A stretch of 64,000 bases of DNA from Protea cynaroides (GCA_028583415.1 CM053270.1:65027517-65091516); one strand, 5' to 3'. Shown: positions 1-11,435, counted from the first letter of the stretch. Notes: generated by a model from the sequence alone, not told the origin. A program made the numbers and translations.

Positions 1-476
1 TATTTCTAGGTGTTTGGCTGGCAAAGAAAAAAAATAAAGAAAAACTTTATTGGTGTTTGATTAACATAGAAAAGAACAGACAAGAAATTTTGGTTCCTTT
101 CAGTGTTTGGACAGTACATAAAAGACAATAAAAGAAAATTCCCTAGCTCCACAATTTTTAGTGTACCATACCTATAATGATGTTTGTCTCAGAAATGACA
201 ATTCTATGGTAACTTGAATATACAAGTACCAAGTATAATTCTAGAATTCAAGCAAAATTTCAAAACAATGCTGTAAAGAGATTGACCCCAACTGTTCCCC
301 AAAACAATGCTCTAATACCTCAAGGGAAGATTTCGAAAACAATAATCAAGTATTCATCTTTCTATCCAAAGCTTATTGCTACCTGATTGTCTTTCCAAAA
401 TGCATTGAAACTCTTCCTTGCTAACAATGGATCAAATGTCAAGTTGAAAAGTGCTTGGACTTTGGACTAATCATAT
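1..476. other. AT-rich intergenic stretch, no gene seen
   Basis: No reading frame of coding character is visible on either strand. The first ~60 bases (a GTGTTTGGCTGGCAAAG motif followed by A-runs) resemble the end of a short hAT-type or MITE sequence, but the partner end is outside the window or lost. Confidence 0.4.
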
Positions 477-484
477 GATCATTC

Positions 485-1414
485 CATAGTTGTCAAGGCG
501 TCGCCTAGGCGTCCGGGCGGTTTGTACAGGCCTGGGCGCCAGGGCGCCTTGTGTACATGAGAAAGGACCGCCAAAAGGACAAAGGCGCCGCCCGAGCCGA
601 CAGAACAACATTTATCAGGCAGTACTTATTTATGACTAATATCATTTAAGTAAATGTATATTACATTTACTTAAGATATTATTCATAAATAAGTAAATAC
701 CCTCCTATTTGAATCCAATAAAAATAGTCTAAAATTCAAATTCCAGAAGGAAAAAAAATCAACCCTCCTGTTCAAGAACAAAAACCATAATTTTGGGTGC
801 CTTTTCAACTTTTAAATGCTAGGCTTTTTTCTAAATATAAAAATTCTATAAATCTTATTATAATAAATCATCACTAAAAACCAAGAGTGCGCCAAAATAA
901 TCTTTTGCTTTGATGCCCAAAAAATAATTTACATTCAGACGACTTTAAACAGCATTCCCGTATTCTGAACAAGGTTTGACCGGAGTGTAACTCCTTCATT
1001 ATAATTTGGATTCAAGCAACCTCGGATTTGTTGGAAAGCTGATTATGCTAGCTTTGCAACGAATTCGAGATTTCTTGAATCCGAACTATATTAAAGGAGT
1101 TACGCTCCGATCAAATTCGTTAAAAGTACGCAAATGTTAGTCATAAATAATTGTTTACTTAACTCTAGACACAATCCCAGGTCTTAGTGTACATTAGTAA
1201 ACTTGGGTCCACACCACATATTAATTAAGTTATGTCTTAAATGTTGATTATTTATGTAGAATGTTACATATATATAAACATTAATATTTTAGAAATAAAA
1301 AAAATGCACTGGGAACGCCTTGGTCGCCTAGGCGTTGCCTAGGCCCGCCTAGGCGCCCAGGCGCCCAGGATGGCCCCAAACGCCTTGGATCGCCTTGTCA
1401 CCTTGACAACTATG
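485..1414. mobile_element. Non-autonomous hAT-like DNA element (930 bp)
   Basis: Terminal inverted repeats begin CATAGTTGTCAAGG at the left and end CCTTGACAACTATG at the right. They continue inward as GC-rich GCCTAGGCG-type sequence on both sides. An exact 8-bp direct repeat GATCATTC flanks the element (477-484 and 1415-1422), which is the target-duplication length of the hAT superfamily. No transposase frame is present, so the element would need a helper. The AT-rich centre holds a 141-bp hairpin (975-1115). Confidence 0.85.
975..1115. repeat. Imperfect 141-bp inverted repeat (hairpin) inside the hAT-like element
   Basis: The left arm begins TTTGACCGGAGTGTAACTCC. The right arm ends GGAGTTACGCTCCGATCAAA, its near-perfect reverse complement. 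The arms are about 66 bases, pair with scattered mismatches and meet near a GCTGATTATGCTAGC centre. It may be an older MITE nested in the larger element or a foldback segment the element acquired. Confidence 0.7.
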
Positions 1415-1581
1415 GATCATTCTCATTCAGTCAAAAACAAGCTCAGCATTAAATAATTGTAACAGAAGGCAGATTGCAAAGCTTCCATCATCTCATCAAG
1501 TGTTTAAGATTCAGATCGCCTTTGGAATACAGCCTCACCAAGGTTTCACTGGAAAAAGTGGCAATTAATTTAGTTCAAGAC

Positions 1582-3549
1582 TCAATTCTCTAAAAGGATG
1601 CGGAACTTCACTCGCTTTCTGATGCTACCCCATCTGTCATAACCAATACCAATCTTACTGTGCATCAGTTTCATCGCCAAGTCGGCATTACCAGCTTTCC
1701 TTAATGCATTGATTAGAACAGTACGAACCCTTCCTGGTATCTCGCGACCTCTATCAACAATCCCATCAGCCAACTTGCAAGCTTCTCCGATGCGACCTGC
1801 TTTACACAGCACACTGATCATATCTTCAAAAGCTGTATCTGGAAGTACTCCCATTGGTGCTAGTTCATCCAGTATCTTACAAGCCCGGGCAACCTTGCCA
1901 CAAAGGCAAAGCCCTGTTGAGAGAGCTCTGAAAGAGGCTGGAGTGGGTGTGATACCCTTGTCAATCATCTCCACCCATAACTTTATTGCTTCTTCATTTT
2001 TATGTTCTTTGAATAATCCACTGATGAGGATTGTGTATGTATAAACAGTCTGATCACAACCTTCATCTTCCATTCGTCTAAAGAGCATCAATGCTTCATC
2101 AATCTTTCCACACTTGGAGAAGGCATCTATAAGTGCATTGTAACAATAGGAATCCCTTGTGCATCCTCTGTCAACCATTTCTTCGAATAGCTTCTCTGCT
2201 TCATCCACTCTCCCAGCTTTTCCAAAACCATCAATAAGACTGGAATAGAACATAGCATTAACAGCAACCCCATCCTCTCTACACAACTGGAAATACTCCA
2301 TGGCTTTCTCCAGTTTACCTGTCTTGCATAAGCCATTAACAATGGCTCCATAAGTGACTTCATCAGGTTCAAATCCCTCATCCTTCATTCTCTGGAAGAT
2401 CTTCATAGCTTCCTCTCCATTGCCACATTTTGTAAATGAATCAATCAAAGCAGTATAAATCGCCACGTTAGCTTTGCAACCCTTCCTAGCCAAATTCTGA
2501 AAAACAGCATATCCTTCAACAGGCTTTCCCTCTTTACAAAGCCCACAAATCACTAAACTATAAGCATGAGGGGGAATCTCCATACCTTTCTCTTCCATTT
2601 CATGATAAAGACTTAAACAAGAATCAAAATTCTCCCCTGCATAGCAAGACTGCATCAAAGTCAGATAAGTAATCTTATCAGGTTCTATATTTTTAGTTTC
2701 CATGTCCCTAAATTTTTCCATTGCTTTCTGGGTTTTCCCTGTCTTGCAATACCCTTTAATCATAATATTATAAGTTACAACATCAGGGTGAATCTTCCCA
2801 CCTTCCATAACCTCAAAGACCCTCTCTGCAGGTTCAATAAACGTTGAATTCACCAAGCCATCAATCAGAAAATTAAAAGTGAACAAGCTCGGCTCAATCC
2901 CATTCTCCTTCATTCGACGCCAGACCCATAACAGCTCCTCTACCATCCCTAAAACCCCAAAACTCTTAATCAAAGAATTTGCTGCAGATACAGTCATAAC
3001 GTAGTCTTTTTCCCTCATTTCGACCACTAAACATCGAATTCTCTCTATATCACGGACCACTGACAGATTATCGATCAGCGAAACGTAAGATTCGAGTTTG
3101 TGACAGAAGCTTCTCTGTTTACCAGCCCACCTGAAAAATCGAAAAGCAAGCCCAGTCTTTTCCCTAATCTCGGTTGATCTTAGCAAGTACGCAACGAAGC
3201 TGGGAGATAATTTGATCAAGAACTTCCGGCAATAGTCGTCTAATTTGGACTCCATGTTAGGAGAATCGTCTAAAAGGCTAAGAATCCGACTGATCCAGGG
3301 TGAGGGTTCCAGATTGTTTGGGCTTACAACGAGATTGGAGACATCAACGAAAGGTTCTATCCATTCAGGAGGAGGAAGGGAAGTATTAGAAATGGACCTT
3401 CGATTAGGATGCAAAGAGGACAGCGAAGTTGCCGGCAGACCAAGCAAGGGTTCCTGATAACTGCCATTGTTGTACGGACGAAAGGGTTGACTTCTACGAA
3501 GAAAAACTACGAACTGTCGGAAACTTAGCTTCCCTGCAAATCGAGGCAT
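1582..3549 (-). CDS. Mitochondrial P-class pentatricopeptide repeat protein (At1g03560-like)
   Basis: This is an intronless 655-codon frame. After a basic, serine-rich N-terminus that fits a mitochondrial presequence, a conserved LPPPEWIEPFVDVS stretch lies around residue 58. From about residue 190 to 620, tandem 35-residue PPR motifs follow (for example VVTYNIMIKGYCKTGKTQKAMEKF and DSYCYNALIDAFSKCGKIDEAL forms). There is no E or DYW extension, so this is a P-class protein expected to bind organellar RNA rather than edit it. The C-terminus (MKLMHSKIGIGYDRWGS) and the overall order match what I remember of Arabidopsis At1g03560, about 660 residues. The start is the first ATG of the frame and gives the usual length. 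The RNA target cannot be read from the sequence. Confidence 0.93.
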   Translation of the reverse strand: MPRFAGKLSFRQFVVFLRRSQPFRPYNNGSYQEPLLGLPATSLSSLHPNRRSISNTSLPPPEWIEPFVDVSNLVVSPNNLEPSPWISRILSLLDDSPNMESKLDDYCRKFLIKLSPSFVAYLLRSTEIREKTGLAFRFFRWAGKQRSFCHKLESYVSLIDNLSVVRDIERIRCLVVEMREKDYVMTVSAANSLIKSFGVLGMVEELLWVWRRMKENGIEPSLFTFNFLIDGLVNSTFIEPAERVFEVMEGGKIHPDVVTYNIMIKGYCKTGKTQKAMEKFRDMETKNIEPDKITYLTLMQSCYAGENFDSCLSLYHEMEEKGMEIPPHAYSLVICGLCKEGKPVEGYAVFQNLARKGCKANVAIYTALIDSFTKCGNGEEAMKIFQRMKDEGFEPDEVTYGAIVNGLCKTGKLEKAMEYFQLCREDGVAVNAMFYSSLIDGFGKAGRVDEAEKLFEEMVDRGCTRDSYCYNALIDAFSKCGKIDEALMLFRRMEDEGCDQTVYTYTILISGLFKEHKNEEAIKLWVEMIDKGITPTPASFRALSTGLCLCGKVARACKILDELAPMGVLPDTAFEDMISVLCKAGRIGEACKLADGIVDRGREIPGRVRTVLINALRKAGNADLAMKLMHSKIGIGYDRWGSIRKRVKFRILLEN

Positions 3550-4170
3550 CGAATCAGTAGCATGAAATTTTCCAACTCTGTCAACAGAAACAAATTCACT
3601 TCAAAGGGTCTCCCCAGTGAGTCTCCTACCAAAGAATCAGGATATTTTACTTCTCCAAATCCCCTCCCAAGTGGAGAATCGAAGCTTTTTCTTCCGATCG
3701 ACTCGTCGACCAACTTATCCCCTTTTTCAGTCACCGTATCGATTTATGCATAAAGCCATGAAGAAGCGGCCAGATTTAGTTTAGGTACTAAGGAAAACTT
3801 ACAAGATGGAGAAAAAAAGTTTGCAGCGATCGACGGTAGACGGTCGATAGTTGGCAGTCGGCAATGGGAGTCTCGAAACCATAGTTTTCACTCTCTATTT
3901 CCACTTTCTACGCAAGAGAGAAGAGGCAGTGCAATGGTGGCCGCCGGGCCCCTAGTGGCCGTCGTGGCCCTCTAAATCCGAACTCCGTCCATTCCCTTTC
4001 TCTTCAATCGAGAACCACGTAGTTCCGGGATTCCCCCCCAAATCCTGGGAGGACGTGTGTATCCCACACTGGTGTGGTCCTTCCCTTTATTTACATTGTC
4101 GATTGGTGGCAAGAAGTGGTGTGCAGAGTTATGTACAAATATATATTTTATAAAATAATTGATCAGTCAA
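3550..4170. other. Upstream region of the PPR gene and spacer to the tRNA
   Basis: This divergent spacer should carry the PPR promoter on the minus strand. It includes a GC-richer stretch near 3930-3975. No additional gene is supported: the small frames crossing it have no recognisable domain. Confidence 0.4.
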
Positions 4171-4242
4171 GGTCCCATGGTCTAGTGGTCAGGACATTGG
4201 ACTCTGAATCCAGTAACCCGAGTTCAAATCTCGGTGGGACCT
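4171..4242 (+). tRNA. tRNA-Gln (anticodon CUG)
   Basis: A full 72-base cloverleaf can be drawn. The acceptor arms are GGTCCCA (4171-4177) and TGGGACC (4235-4241) with discriminator T at 4242. The A box TCTAGTGGTC lies in the D arm. The anticodon loop CTCTGAA carries CTG (4203-4205), and the B box AGTTCAAATCT lies in the T arm. The 3' CCA is not encoded, as expected for a nuclear tRNA gene. A run of T about 12 bases downstream (TTCTTTTT) would terminate RNA polymerase III. All pairings look intact, so it is probably functional. Confidence 0.95.
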
Positions 4243-4918
4243 TGTATCCATTTATTCTTTTTATATTGTTCATCCTCCAAAAAAAAAAAAAAAAAACCAA
4301 CCACTTTTCTGCCCCTTCCCTTGTCGTCTGCAGTACTACTCCCACGATTCCAACAGTACCAATTTTATATATGAGGAACCATATACCTGGGAGATTTCAT
4401 GACAAAATAATTCATTTGTTCATGACAGATAGATGATGGAGAAATCATAACCTCCACTATTTAGCATTTTTGGAATCTTAAGTAGAGATTCTAAAGTTAT
4501 ATGGAAATTGACCTTTTAAATCACAAAAGTAATCACAATTTGATAAGAAAAGAACATGAGATTTGCCATTTAAGGTGACTTGAAATGGTGATCAGGCTCT
4601 TAAACACTGCCATGTATTTTCGGCACAACTTGGCCTTGTCAGCTCAACTTGTCTTTTTGGAGATGGAGATAGTCAAAGCTAAATCCATATTTCTTTCCTA
4701 GCAATCTGTTTCTTTGCTGTACTGATGTCAATCAATATAGGGATATTCTTATTTACATCAATCCAATGTCGACAATTGGTGACAGTCGGCATCTGTTGGA
4801 TCATGCAAAAGGAGACATCCAGCCAGTGTTAAGTAGAAAGACCCATCCATCAGTATAAGCTCATCTCACACTAGTTAAGACCTCAATGAATCAAAAGAAG
4901 AAACTCTAAAGAATGTAG
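4243..4918. other. Spacer between the tRNA and the alcohol oxidase duplication
   Basis: It contains an A-tract near 4278-4296 and AT-rich sequence with no coding signal that I can support. Confidence 0.35.
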
Positions 4919-5280
4919 AAGGCTCAGAGAGTAGTACATCATGGTCATGCTCATGTTTTAGTTGTCCCTCACCCTAGACAAGGCCACCCAAAACTCCAGT
5001 TCTTCAAGAGATTGATCTCCAAGGGGCTTAAAGTAACACTGGCCATCTCCAAGTTTCTTGTAAAGTTCATGCATGCCCACACTGGACTTATAAGGGTCGA
5101 AACAAAGAATGGAGAAGGCTCCGAGAGTAGTACATCATGATCATGCTCATGTTTTAGTTGTCCCTCGATGAGATTAAGAGTATTTATGAACCAATCAAGC
5201 TTCGGTGTGAAGCGGGGTGCAGCTGCGTACATCAATCCCTCCCCAGACCCCAGCAATGTTGGAATCTCGTACACTAGGTA
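4919..5280 (-). pseudogene. Unidentified gene fragment with an internal ~49-bp duplication
   Basis: On the minus strand two frames look protein-like. One reads about 40 residues from near 5275 (LMYAAAPRFTPKLDWFINTL). The other runs from about 5115 through DPYKSSVGMHELYKKLGDGQ to a stop at about 4965. Each is broken relative to the other. A segment at 4919-4967 is repeated at 5117-5165 with few differences, and the frame change falls at this duplication, so the fragment looks rearranged. A related piece (LPRFTERLDFFINTLNLI) sits in the same place beside the second alcohol oxidase copy at 13866-14078. I do not recognise the parent protein. Confidence 0.4.
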
Positions 5281-7725
5281 CGCCCTTTTGTTATGAAGAA
5301 ATCAAGCAAGGAATTTAAAGGTGATGCTGTCTCTTTGGCAGTGGACATCTTGATGAAGAGTCCTTGATTGTCATATACTCAAAGCTTTCTCCGCATTTTC
5401 TAATATGGATGCAGAGGAAAGAGACAAGTCAATGTCTGTTTTTAAGGGGTTTGGAGGGCACTGGAAGGATTTCCAAGGTCCATTCCATTTCTTATAAGAT
5501 TCATAATGCAATAGTTGTTTCCTACTTAATCTAAGGTTCCCTCCTTCCCTCCCCTTCCATTTTCTGTTTCATTTCTTCTCTGCAGCAAGGAACCCCTGAC
5601 CAGAAAGCAAATTTCTTAGAGACTGAAGTTCAAACTTGAAAAACTTTAAATGGCAAATGAGAACGAGGGAAGAAAAATAATGAAACTTGAAAGGAAAGAA
5701 GAGGACTTACATTCACATTGTTATAAATAATATTATGATCTGAATACATCATAATTATTTTCTTATTTCTACTGGTACATCTTTCAAAAGGAAAACATAT
5801 CAAAAAAATAAAGAAGAAAAACAAAAAAAAAAGGATCAAGTCAGTTCTTCGATCTCATTAATTTTTGAGCTTTTTCATAGTCTTTAAAATCTTCTTGGAC
5901 AGACAGTAGGCAGTGGATTCAATGGTGATCATGGGATTGACTCCAACTGCAGTAGGTAAAACACTTCCATCACATACAAATAGGCCCTGTGCTTCCCAAT
6001 TCTCACCATTCTCATCAATTGCTCCTTCTTCTGGATTAGCACCCATCCTACAACTCCCCATCTAATGGGCACACAAGTATGTATTCCAATTCTTTTCCCC
6101 CGCCATAGCATTTCCACTGCAGCAACTGAATCCAAAAACTCCTCCAATTCATCCTCCTTTATCCATTTGCATTTGATTCTCTGGCCATCATTCCGGAAAG
6201 TGCCCACCTCAACAACTCCAGCTGAAATCAAAATCCTTAAGCATTGTCGCAATCCTGCGGTAAGATTATCTTTGTCCAATTGACTAGGCTTGTAATTTAT
6301 CTTTCCTTCAGCCTTCACCTCTCCAGAACCCTGATCCCTGACTAGGGCAAAAATGCTACAAGTCCTTGCATACTTCACTAGCCTCTCCTTCATATCATGT
6401 CCAGACACCCATGGCATCAAGGCAGAGAATGAACCAGGGCCAACTGCAGGGGTTTCTATGATATACCGAACACAAGAATTTTCTGCCATTTCTTTGTTCA
6501 AAGATGTGATAATTCCACCCTCATAGCTTTTGCCTTGGAGATCTGAAGATTGATTCTGGAAAGTATCCCCACACCATCAAAACCGGGTGGAGACAGAGGT
6601 TCTTGCCAATGTGTGGGTTCTTGGGTCCACTAGAGATCAATAAGGGTGGTGTCAAGAGTGACCCACATGCTGATATTGTTACCTTAGCTTTGATGCACAG
6701 TTCTTTTCTGATGTTTGTGTTCAATGATGTGGCCATTACCCCCAAACATTTCATCTTTTTACCCTGATCGAGCTCGCTATTCGTTTCCAATATAAACCTC
6801 TTGGCTTTGCATGCACTTAAGATCACTGCACCATGATCTACAGCATCCACCAGCCAAGTGACTTGAGTCCCCTTTTTGTCTCCTGATTTACATCCATAAT
6901 TGCAAGACCCACACTAATGTTCGTCCGAAGTATTCCGAGCAACTGATTCAACTTTTAGACCAAGATTCTTGCACCCCTTACGGAGGACTTGATTCTGGAG
7001 TCCTTCCTTTTTACAAGTCTCTGTGACACCGAGCCTGCTAACACAGTATCCATGGCAGAGAGATAGTCAGAACTCCCAAAGAGAGGAAGCTTGTGATCCG
7101 CAGCCCATTCCTTGAGCACAGAACTTGGAGTTTTGATTGAGGCAGACCAGTTCACAGCTGAACCACCACCAACTGTTGATCCTGCAAATATTGTCAATCC
7201 CCCATCAACAGTTGTTACAAACCCACCATTTTCATATTGCTGATCCATAGAGGGGGCCGCCAGAGAGGAATAGTCTTCAGGTACGAAGTAGTTTCCTTTG
7301 TCGAGGATGATGACCTTTTGACCTGTACTTGCAAGAACTCCAGCAGCAACTCCTCCACCACAACCAGAACCAACAATGACAACATCACATTTAATATTGT
7401 AGAGGTTCTGTTGAGGATCTTCTGTGACTTTCAATCCCTTCTGTTTGAGAGATCTAATAAGTGTTGAATCAGTTTCATGCATAGTTTCTACTATTCCTTT
7501 CTCAAGAGGTCTCTCCCTCTCGATTCTGTGTGAGTTCTCACCGGTCTCTTGATGGTATCCCATTGCATCCCGATCTGGGTTTTCTGATTTTCATCAGTCT
7601 GCAACATCGCACAGGAAGAAGGCCAAGTTAAAACCTTGTAAATTCACTGTTCTCCAATTTTATAGAAAGCTAGACAATAAAATTTGCAACCATAATATTT
7701 ATGGAGTTTATAGGTTAGGGAAGAT

Positions 7726-7761
<36 letters not shown>

Positions 7762-9399
7762 ACTGAGAAAAAACAAGTAGATTTCAAGATACATCATTTT
7801 GCAGATAAATTAGGACACTTATTCTTTTGGTTCTAGTGTTTTTTATGAGGCCATGTAATTTTCAGTTTTTACAGTGGGCAGGATCCCACAATCCATATTG
7901 AACCCTGACAAAATGGTTACTGCTTTCTGGAAAAGGATTGACTGTATGTGTGAATCTTTCTCTTAGAAGGAATATGAAATTATAAAAATTGAAGAGTGAA
8001 GAATCACACTGGTATATTTGGTTCCCCCCTCCCCTAAAAAACATTTATGGGTGTTTCCTTCAAGGAGAAGGATGGGTAAAATTTTCTTGAAGATGACCTG
8101 TACAGGTCAAAAAAAGGTGAACCCCCAGATTGACTTGTCCTGCATAAAGGCAATGACTAGTACATGGATGATTGCAGCATTAATCTGACATGCTTTGGAA
8201 GTAAAAGCACTCCCTTTAATGGCAAAAGATAGAAAGAATAAAAGAGCCGTCTCAGAAACAAGTACTTGATTCATTTTAAATAAATTAAGGAGACAAATTA
8301 ATTTACTACTTATCTTATCCTTCCAAAACCAGACCCAATAAACTCGGGGTGAAGACTTGGGGGGAGTGTGTGAAGGGAATGAGGAGAAGAGGAGCAACCA
8401 TGGTGAGACTAACATTAAAGATAAATCATAATGGTTAAGAAACTTACCCTTGAGAAGAAGGTGAAGAAGCAGAAGGCTTTGATCAACTGAAATACTCCTC
8501 TAAGAGGGACAAGAAACCTTGCTGTTGACCAGTTCTTCAGAACCACTTCCCTCTTTTGCAATGACATTTCAGAGAACTTGTGTATGAATGGCCATTCCCA
8601 CCCAAGACACAGAGTCCCACATAGCAACAGAATCCCCAGTCTGGTTGATAGAAGCCATAAGACAATTCTCACTAAGCCTACATGTTCTGGTGCAACCTGT
8701 CCTCCATTAAAAGAAACACAAAATGGATAGACCAGAAATTAGAAGAGAAACAATCACAATCATGTATGTAATTACTATTCAATAACAAGAAACCCATCTG
8801 CCTAAAACCCAGAAAACAAAAGGGTATTCTTACCTCATCAGGGATTGGCTTCTGAGATGCAGAAGCATTAAAGAATGCCTGAACAGCTTTTCTGGAAGGG
8901 ACCTCCTTGCCCCCAACATGGAGAGTATCTTCTGAGGGGATAGAAGGTATGAAAGACTCGCAGATGGCAGACAATGATTCCATTTGATATGAAGAAAGCC
9001 CATGACTGTAACTTTCAATTCTTCTTCGCCCTCTCAATGAAGGGTGACATTCCCTGCTCCATGGCTCCTCTGAAACCATAATGGTTTATCTATCTTCTTC
9101 TCTTTGATCTTTTCTTTCCTTATTAAGGACTTCCATCTTCAATGAAGTTCCATTCTGTGAGAAAGCAATATTTGAGAGTTATCCTCCTCACTTCTCTCGG
9201 AGTGGACTCTTAGTTACATAAAATTAAGAGGTTTGTTGTAACAATATAACCGGCTAACTTACGATATGGCTGATGATAAGATTCCCATGCAGACACATAT
9301 ATATAAGGTCGCTGTTCTTAACAATAAAAAAGTAGTGCTTGGAAAGAATCTATAGAATAGTCTAGTCTGAGTTGATGGGTTGTCCCTTGAATTTAATAT
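5167..9399. repeat. Left copy (A) of a 4.2-kb tandem segmental duplication
   Basis: This segment matches 13971-18275 in the same orientation, at high identity by eye, across coding, intronic and flanking sequence. It starts at the shared GATGAGATTAAG and ends at CTTGAATTTAATATA. Differences include a 29-bp GA microsatellite in intron 2 (7728-7756) that is essentially absent from copy B, and about 120 bp of extra promoter-side sequence. Copy A carries the degraded alcohol oxidase gene. Confidence 0.9.
5858..9079 (-). pseudogene. Long-chain fatty alcohol oxidase pseudogene (copy A)
   Basis: The three exons correspond to the intact copy B: exon 1 8834-9079, exon 2 8448-8696, exon 3 5858 to about 7600, with GT-AG borders kept. 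Lesions relative to copy B, in transcription order: an in-frame 24-nt loss at the start of exon 2; a 1-nt loss in a T-run near 7588-7591; a 1-nt loss near 7038-7041; a TAC-to-TAG stop at 6914-6916; a 1-nt gain near 6544-6547; a 1-nt loss near 6110; and a CAG-to-TAG stop at 6062-6064, just before the C-terminal MGSCRMG motif. The FAD-binding GSGCGGG stretch survives, but no full oxidase can be made. A truncated or regulatory transcript is possible. A TATA-like run lies at 9296-9306 on the minus strand. Confidence 0.92.
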
Positions 9400-10111
9400 A
9401 TTTATGATAATAATACCCTTAAATTTATAAAGTATTTTTTTTTTTAAATTTTTAATGTAATTTAGGAAAATAAAAAAAGAAAACTTGCTATTTACTGTAC
9501 ACCTTTCCCTCATTGTTCGATTTTTACAACATTTTCTTTCTTTCATTTTTACAGCATTTTGCTCCAAGAACTTACAACACTCGTCGATGAGGAAGATTTA
9601 TTCAAAGAACTCCGGCACTGTTCCAAGGTCAATGTACGCCGGCATTGAGAGACAAGAAATCCTAAACCGCCAATTACAGTCGCTATCGATTACAAAGTCT
9701 AAAGATTTTGTACCTAGTTACGGTCGCCGGCGGCACAACCAAAGATGGTTTAGGGTTTACAGTCATAATCCAATCTCCAAATAAAGATAATTGGCAGCCA
9801 ATGTAACTAGGTACAAAATCCTTAGACTTAGTAATTGGCGGGGATTATAACCGAAGGGACGGTTCTAGGTTTCTTGTGTCTCAGTGCTGGCGTATGTCGA
9901 CCTTGGAAAAGTGCCGGAGTTCGCGAGTGCTGCAAGTTCTTGGAGTAGAATGAGGTAAAAATGGAAGAAAGAAGGAACAGTAAAATTCGAAGAATGAGGA
10001 ATAAGTATAAAGTAAGTAGAAGTTTCCCTTCTAAACTTTCTTAAATTACATTAAAGACTTTAAAAAAATATATTTTATAAATTTAAGGGTATTATTGTCA
10101 TAAATATATTA
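9394..10111. repeat. 718-bp near-palindromic foldback element
   Basis: The ends are inverted copies: TAATATATTTATGATAATAA at the left and TTATTGTCATAAATATATTA at the right. The arms remain complementary with small indels for most of their length: GGTACAAAATCCTTAGAC near 9805 mirrors GTCTAAAGATTTTGTACC near 9700, and both arms carry the motif around CTCCGGCACTGTTCCAAGG. The centre is at about 9745-9790. No transposase is seen. The left end sits where copies A and B of the segmental duplication stop matching. Confidence 0.8.
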
Positions 10112-10196
10112 GTAATGATAAATCTCATCACCAATTAAATTGGGAGATTGATATCATAGGTCAAGATAAGGAGTGATTGAATTAAAGATATACTTC

Positions 10197-10360
10197 AAAA
10201 GGATGGGTGAAATTTTTCTTAAATATTATTACTATTTATTCATAATCCAAGCATATGAAAGGACTGGATGAAATTTTCCTTAAATATTATTACTATTTAT
10301 TTATAATCCAAACGTATGAAAAGACTAGATGAAATTTTTCTTAAATATTATTATTATTTA
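10197..10360. repeat. 61-bp tandem repeat, third copy interrupted
   Basis: Copies start at 10197, 10258 and 10319 and share GATGAAATTTTTCTTAAATA and, in the complete copies, CATAATCCAA- or TATAATCCAA-type sequence. The third copy breaks at 10360 and its remainder (TAATCCAAACGTATGAAA) resumes after 11152, because a TIR element lies inside it. Confidence 0.8.
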
Positions 10361-11152
10361 GGGTAATTGACACATACCATCCCTGTACTTTAATCCGATT
10401 CCAGATAATTTAATAAGTTGCTAAACTAGACGAGTTACCCCTGGTTCAACCATTTTTAAACAAAGAGAGTAAATATACAATTTTACCCCTTGGTCCAACC
10501 ATTCTTGATTTTTTCCTCTTTCCTTTCCTTTGTTTTTCTTCCTCTCCCGACTGAAAGAGAAGACCGAAGGAAAAAAGCGAAGAGGTCGATTGAAGGAGAA
10601 AGAGGTCGATTGAAGGAGACGACGACTGAGAAGACAGAAGATCTGAGGCGTTGGAAGATCGTAAAATCTCGCCGGAAAATCAGAAATTGTTTCCAGTTGT
10701 TCTTGCGGTAAGTTGACGATATCGTTTCCTTTCTTAGGCAATGACGACGAAGTCCCATTCTACATCCATTAAAGACAGAGACGGCGGCGAGTTCGATAGT
10801 GCCAACATGGCCAGCCACGGTACTAATGTCTTGTCGGTTCAGTTGTAGAAAACCCACTGCGTTGCCTTGGTTCCTCTCTTCATTCGGGAGCACTTGATAT
10901 CCACTTTCGTGTGGGTATTTGTATTTTTTTGACAGTCGTCACAGTTGCCGAAGAAAAAGAAGAATTTGCTTCAAAGCAACCTGCAACCTGCAAAGGGTAT
11001 TTTGATCATATTCAAGAGAATAAATAGGTTAAACTGTAAGGCTTGATTGGTTCGTCAATATGGTGTAAATTAAATGATGGTATTCGTTCGATTCAGCAAC
11101 TTATTAAATTATCTAAAATCGGATTAAAGTACAGAGGTGGTATGTGTCAATT
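10361..11152. mobile_element. Non-autonomous TIR DNA transposon (~790 bp)
   Basis: The left end AATTGACACATACCATCCCT and the right end, read as reverse complement, AATTGACACATACCACCTCT continue as inverted repeats through ATAATTTAATAAGTTGCT, about 60 bp in all. The element splits the third unit of the 61-bp tandem repeat. The exact terminal bases and the target duplication are ambiguous in the AT-rich flank (TA or TTA possible), so the superfamily is not assigned. Internal frames show no transposase. Confidence 0.8.
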
Positions 11153-11435
11153 TTATAATCCAAACGTATGAAACGACCAGAAGCAAAGTCTTTTTTTTTT
11201 AAACCATGAGGACTTCGTTGTTTGGCGTGGGAGATTCTATTCCACGCCATTGACATGATGGTCCCCTGACTCTCCTCCCATTAAAAGGAATTTTGTGTAG
11301 CTGTTCGATGTTGCAAGTTGCAATCAAATGAAGTAAATAGAAAAATATATTTGAGTAGTTTTGGTAATTGATTCGTGGGATCCACCACCACCACCCTCCA
11401 CAACAACAAGGATATTATATTTTATTCGTTTGATT

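Noticed and set aside
10483..10893. 136-codon minus-strand frame
   Set aside because: It lies wholly inside a TIR element without transposase motifs and is rich in Lys/Arg/Phe from simple sequence.
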